Of a DNA stretch of 36,444 bases, positions 34,028 through 36,444 are shown in pieces. The stretch's first letter is position 1. Each line of letters begins with the position of its first letter. Origin of the DNA: Deltaproteobacteria bacterium (GTDB taxonomy: Bacteria; Desulfobacterota; Desulfuromonadia; Geobacterales; Pseudopelobacteraceae); assembly GCA_019162745.1 (NCBI GenBank), contig JAFLLC010000135.1:1-36444 (forward strand). The letters run 5' to 3'. A program made the translations under genes and the position numbers. The notes beneath the pieces were generated by a model. That model worked only from the letters and a program-made list of their open reading frames with translations. It was not told where the DNA came from and did no database searches.

Positions 34028-35212
34028 ATGCGCACTGTTATCATAGCATCTGCCGCCCGGACCCCGATCGGATCGTTCGGAGGGTCACTCTCCTCACTCT
34101 CCGCTGTCCAACTGGGCCAGCTTGTCATCAGTGAAGTTATCAAGCGGACGGGTCTCAAGCCTGAACAGGTCGAAGAGGTCATCATGGGGCAGATTCTTCA
34201 GGCCGGCTGCGGGCAGAATACGGCGCGCCAGGCAGCTGTTGGCGCCGGTATCCCGGACCATGTCCCCTCCTACACGGTCAACAAGCTCTGCGGCTCCGGC
34301 CTGAAGAGTGTGGCACTGGGCGCTCTGGCTATTGCCGCCGGGGAAGCGGATGTGATTATTGCCGGCGGTATGGAGAGCATGAGCCGGGCGCCCTATCTGC
34401 TTGACAAGGCACGCTCCGGTTACCGTATGGGTAACGGCGTCCTGGAGGATACCATTCTTAAGGACGCGCTGACGGATGCTTTCCACAATATCCATATGGG
34501 CATTACGGCCGAGAATATTGCCGATCAGTATCATATCTCGCGAGAAGAGGCGGATGCCTTTGCCCTGCAGTCGCAGCAAAAGGCTGCCAAGGCGGTTCAG
34601 GAAGGGCACTTCAAGCGTGAGATCGTCCCGGTCGCAATTCCCGGTCGGCAAGGCCAGGAAGTTATCGTGATGGAGGATGAATATCCGCGCCGCGACACTA
34701 CCATGGAAAGTCTGGCAAAGCTCCGACCGGCCTTCAGGGAGGTCGGTGTGGTCACGGCCGGAAATTCTTCAGGCATCAACGATGCCGCAGCAGCGGTTCT
34801 GCTGATGGAGCTGGGGGCGGCCGGCCGGGCCGGTATTCGTCCGCTGGCCCGCATAGTGGGGTGGGGATCGGTCGGGGTTGATCCAAAAATTATGGGGATG
34901 GGACCGGTTGGGGCGATCCGCAAGGCGCTGGAGAAAGCCGGTCTGAGGCTGGATGATATCGATCTGGTGGAGCTGAACGAAGCCTTTGCGACCCAGTCCC
35001 TGGCGGTGATTCGCGAATTGCGCCTGGACAGCCGCAAGGTCAATGTCAATGGCGGCGCCATTGCGCTGGGTCACCCGGTGGGGGCCAGCGGCGCACGCGT
35101 GCTGGTAACGCTGCTGCATGAGATGGAACGGCAGGGTCTGCGGCGGGGACTTGCCTCGCTCTGTATCGGTGGCGGGCAGGGGATTGCGATGATAGTCGAG
35201 CGTGATATTTAG
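34028..35212 (+). CDS. Acetyl-CoA acetyltransferase (thiolase)
   Basis: This biosynthetic-type thiolase in the degradative direction splits acetoacetyl-CoA with CoA into two acetyl-CoA. The 394-residue length is standard. Catalytic residues are visible: nucleophile C88 in [12 protein letters not shown]349 in [14 protein letters not shown], and C379 in [19 protein letters not shown] at 34011-34017 serves the ATG. Its place between the CoA-transferase and hydroxybutyrate dehydrogenase genes supports a ketone-body degradation role; reversal toward polyhydroxybutyrate synthesis is possible, but no phaB or phaC is nearby. Confidence 0.94.
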   Translation: MRTVIIASAARTPIGSFGGSLSSLSAVQLGQLVISEVIKRTGLKPEQVEEVIMGQILQAGCGQNTARQAAVGAGIPDHVPSYTVNKLCGSGLKSVALGALAIAAGEADVIIAGGMESMSRAPYLLDKARSGYRMGNGVLEDTILKDALTDAFHNIHMGITAENIADQYHISREEADAFALQSQQKAAKAVQEGHFKREIVPVAIPGRQGQEVIVMEDEYPRRDTTMESLAKLRPAFREVGVVTAGNSSGINDAAAAVLLMELGAAGRAGIRPLARIVGWGSVGVDPKIMGMGPVGAIRKALEKAGLRLDDIDLVELNEAFATQSLAVIRELRLDSRKVNVNGGAIALGHPVGASGARVLVTLLHEMERQGLRRGLASLCIGGGQGIAMIVERDI

Positions 35213-35231
35213 TAAGAAGGGAGGGGGGGGT

Positions 35232-36014
35232 ATGCTCAAGGGTAAAAGTGCACTTATAACCGGTTCGACCAGCGGCATCGGGCTCGGCATCGCCCGTGCT
35301 CTGGCAGGGCAGGGATGTAATATCATGTTGAATGGCCTGGGGGACGCGGGAAAGATTGAAACGACCCGAAGAGGGCTGGAAACCGGGTTCGGGGTTACCG
35401 CTCGATTTCACGGCGCCGATATGACCAGGCCGGAGGAGATCGCGGCATTGGTGGAGAGCACGGCAGCCGGCTTCGGCGGCGTTGACATTCTGGTCAATTG
35501 TGCCGGTATCCAGCATACCGCACCGGTAGAGGAGTTTTCACCCGAACGGTGGGACGCCATTATCGCAGTTAACCTCACCTCCGGTTTTCATACGATCCAC
35601 CATGCACTCCCGTATATGCGGCGCGGTTGCTGGGGGCGGATCATCAATATTGCCTCGGTGCACGGCCTGGTGGCATCGGCCAACAAAGCGGCCTACGTCA
35701 CCGCCAAACATGGCCTGGTGGGCCTAACCAAGGTCGTGGCGCTGGAAACGGCCGGTTCCGGCATTACCAGCAACGCCATCTGCCCCGGCTGGACGAGAAC
35801 CGAGCTGATCGAACCGCAGATCGCCGCCCGCGCCAACACTCTCGGGGTAGATCTCGAAGCGGGAGGGCGCAGTATGCTGGCGGAGAAACAGCCGTCACAG
35901 CAGTTTGTAACGATTGAGCAGCTCGGGCAGCTGGCGCTCTTTCTCTGCTCATCCGGTGCAGATCAGATTACCGGTACGGCGGTTCCTGTTGATGGCGGCT
36001 GGACGGCGCAATGA
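35232..36014 (+). CDS. D-3-hydroxybutyrate dehydrogenase
   Basis: This NAD-dependent short-chain dehydrogenase oxidises D-3-hydroxybutyrate to acetoacetate. With the start at 35232 (GGAGG-rich site just upstream) it has 260 residues. The cofactor motif is TGSTSGIG at 10-17, and the catalytic set is N114, S142, Y155 and K159. The positions known from the Pseudomonas fragi enzyme structure to contact substrate are all present with matching numbers: Q94, H144, K152, W187, Q196 and W257. This makes the call much firmer than for a generic SDR. It ends the operon, and the next gene is convergent 30 nt away. Confidence 0.93.
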   Translation: MLKGKSALITGSTSGIGLGIARALAGQGCNIMLNGLGDAGKIETTRRGLETGFGVTARFHGADMTRPEEIAALVESTAAGFGGVDILVNCAGIQHTAPVEEFSPERWDAIIAVNLTSGFHTIHHALPYMRRGCWGRIINIASVHGLVASANKAAYVTAKHGLVGLTKVVALETAGSGITSNAICPGWTRTELIEPQIAARANTLGVDLEAGGRSMLAEKQPSQQFVTIEQLGQLALFLCSSGADQITGTAVPVDGGWTAQ

Positions 36015-36044
36015 CTTGAGTTGAGACAAGTAACGGTGGACCGG

Positions 36045-36060
36045 TCAGGGCGCTCCCTGA
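36045..36060. terminator. Short hairpin between convergent genes
   Basis: TCAGGG (36045-36050) and CCCTGA (36055-36060) form a perfect 6-bp stem around CGCT at the end of the minus-strand gene. No T run follows on either strand, so an intrinsic terminator role is doubtful. Confidence 0.25.
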
Positions 36061-36444
36061 TGAAGGTCATTTTCAGGATTATTCACCCCTGGAAGTTTTG
36101 CGAGTTTGGCAATCCCTTTCCTGTTCCAGAGGACAACTTTTTTGCTCCTGAACGGCTGTTGGAAATAGACATCTTCCTGGTTGACAGCTCTTGTCCTGGC
36201 TTCATAGGTTATGAGAGCCACCTTGTCATGATTGGCTGCATATTCGCCGATCGCCTCTTTAGTATCCAGAGGGACAAGCGGTTGGGTTAATCTGCCTATG
36301 AACTGGTACTGTCCATGATATTTCCCGAAATGCATTATATTAAATCCGGAGTCCTGTTTTTCTTTTATTGCCTGGGAAATACCGCGGAGATCATACTTGT
36401 CAAAAAACGTATTCCCGCTGAACAGAATGAGTACAAAAAAAACA
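36045..36444 (-). CDS. C-terminal part of a membrane glycosyltransferase (GT39/ArnT-like), cut by the window edge
   Basis: The frame is open from the right edge to a stop at 36045-36047, giving about 132 residues, with no need for a start inside the window. The first residues (VFFVLILFSGNTFFDKYDLR) look like the last membrane helix and the start of a small soluble tail. The motif order DKYDLRGISQAIKE, then FGKYHGQYQFIGRLTQPL and KVALITYEARTR, resembles C-terminal domains of dolichyl-phosphate-mannose or ArnT-type transferases. These move sugars from a lipid carrier to lipid A or proteins. The call rests on the tail only. An internal ATG at 36335 is unlikely to be the true start. Confidence 0.6.
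   Translation of the reverse strand, partial: VFFVLILFSGNTFFDKYDLRGISQAIKEKQDSGFNIMHFGKYHGQYQFIGRLTQPLVPLDTKEAIGEYAANHDKVALITYEARTRAVNQEDVYFQQPFRSKKVVLWNRKGIAKLAKLPGVNNPENDLHQGAP

Noticed and set aside
36021-36290. Open frame of 89 codons on the + strand at the right end
   Set aside because: It lies opposite the glycosyltransferase tail, has no ribosome site and no recognisable sequence.
1-36444. CRISPR arrays, tRNA or rRNA genes, insertion sequences, phage integrases
   Set aside because: No regularly spaced direct repeats, no tRNA-like cloverleaf or rRNA sequence, and no transposase or integrase frame was seen by eye.

Overview
The window reads as chromosomal DNA of a motile Gram-negative bacterium with L- and P-ring flagellar genes and lipoproteins. 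The best fit is the Geobacter/Desulfuromonadales group. This rests on flagellar gene order, candidate -24/-12 (sigma-54) promoters, a two-hairpin C-rich/G-rich intergenic repeat and moderate GC content. The genus is inference; no marker gene was available to test it.

Region 1 (1-13189) is a late flagellar block on the + strand: flhA, flhF, flhG, fliA, flgF, flgG, flgA, flgH, flgI, flgJ (rod-binding domain only), flgN, flgK, flgL. Many genes overlap or nearly touch. A candidate sigma-54 promoter precedes flhA, and a candidate FliA (sigma-28) promoter lies just before flgJ. No flgM is seen between flgJ and flgN, and no csrA or fliW follows flgL. FlgL carries an insert of about 80 residues.

Region 2 (13291-22818) is envelope and efflux: a MATE exporter, a convergent BaeSR-type two-component system, a divergent five-EF-hand protein, and a NodT/MacA/split-MacB tripartite export operon. 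A structured intergenic segment ending in a strong intrinsic terminator lies just ahead of the export operon. UvrD/PcrA helicase (minus strand) closes the region.

Region 3 (25332-36014) is the most coherent system here. A PAS-domain sigma-54 activator without a receiver domain is followed by a 343-bp gap. That gap holds three TCC-N8-GGAA dyads (two exactly 20 bp apart) and a near-consensus -24/-12 promoter. Downstream lies an apparent 8.9-kb operon: tandem-domain Usp, LivG, LivF, LivK, LivH, LivM, 3-oxoacid CoA-transferase A and B, acetyl-CoA acetyltransferase and D-3-hydroxybutyrate dehydrogenase. The last enzyme keeps every substrate-contact residue I recall for the characterised family. 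Together the enzymes take D-3-hydroxybutyrate to acetoacetate, acetoacetyl-CoA and two acetyl-CoA. I infer that the Liv-type ABC system imports the substrate and that the PAS activator switches on import and catabolism.

The right edge (36045-36444, minus strand) holds the C-terminal end of what looks like a membrane GT39/ArnT-type glycosyltransferase cut by the window.
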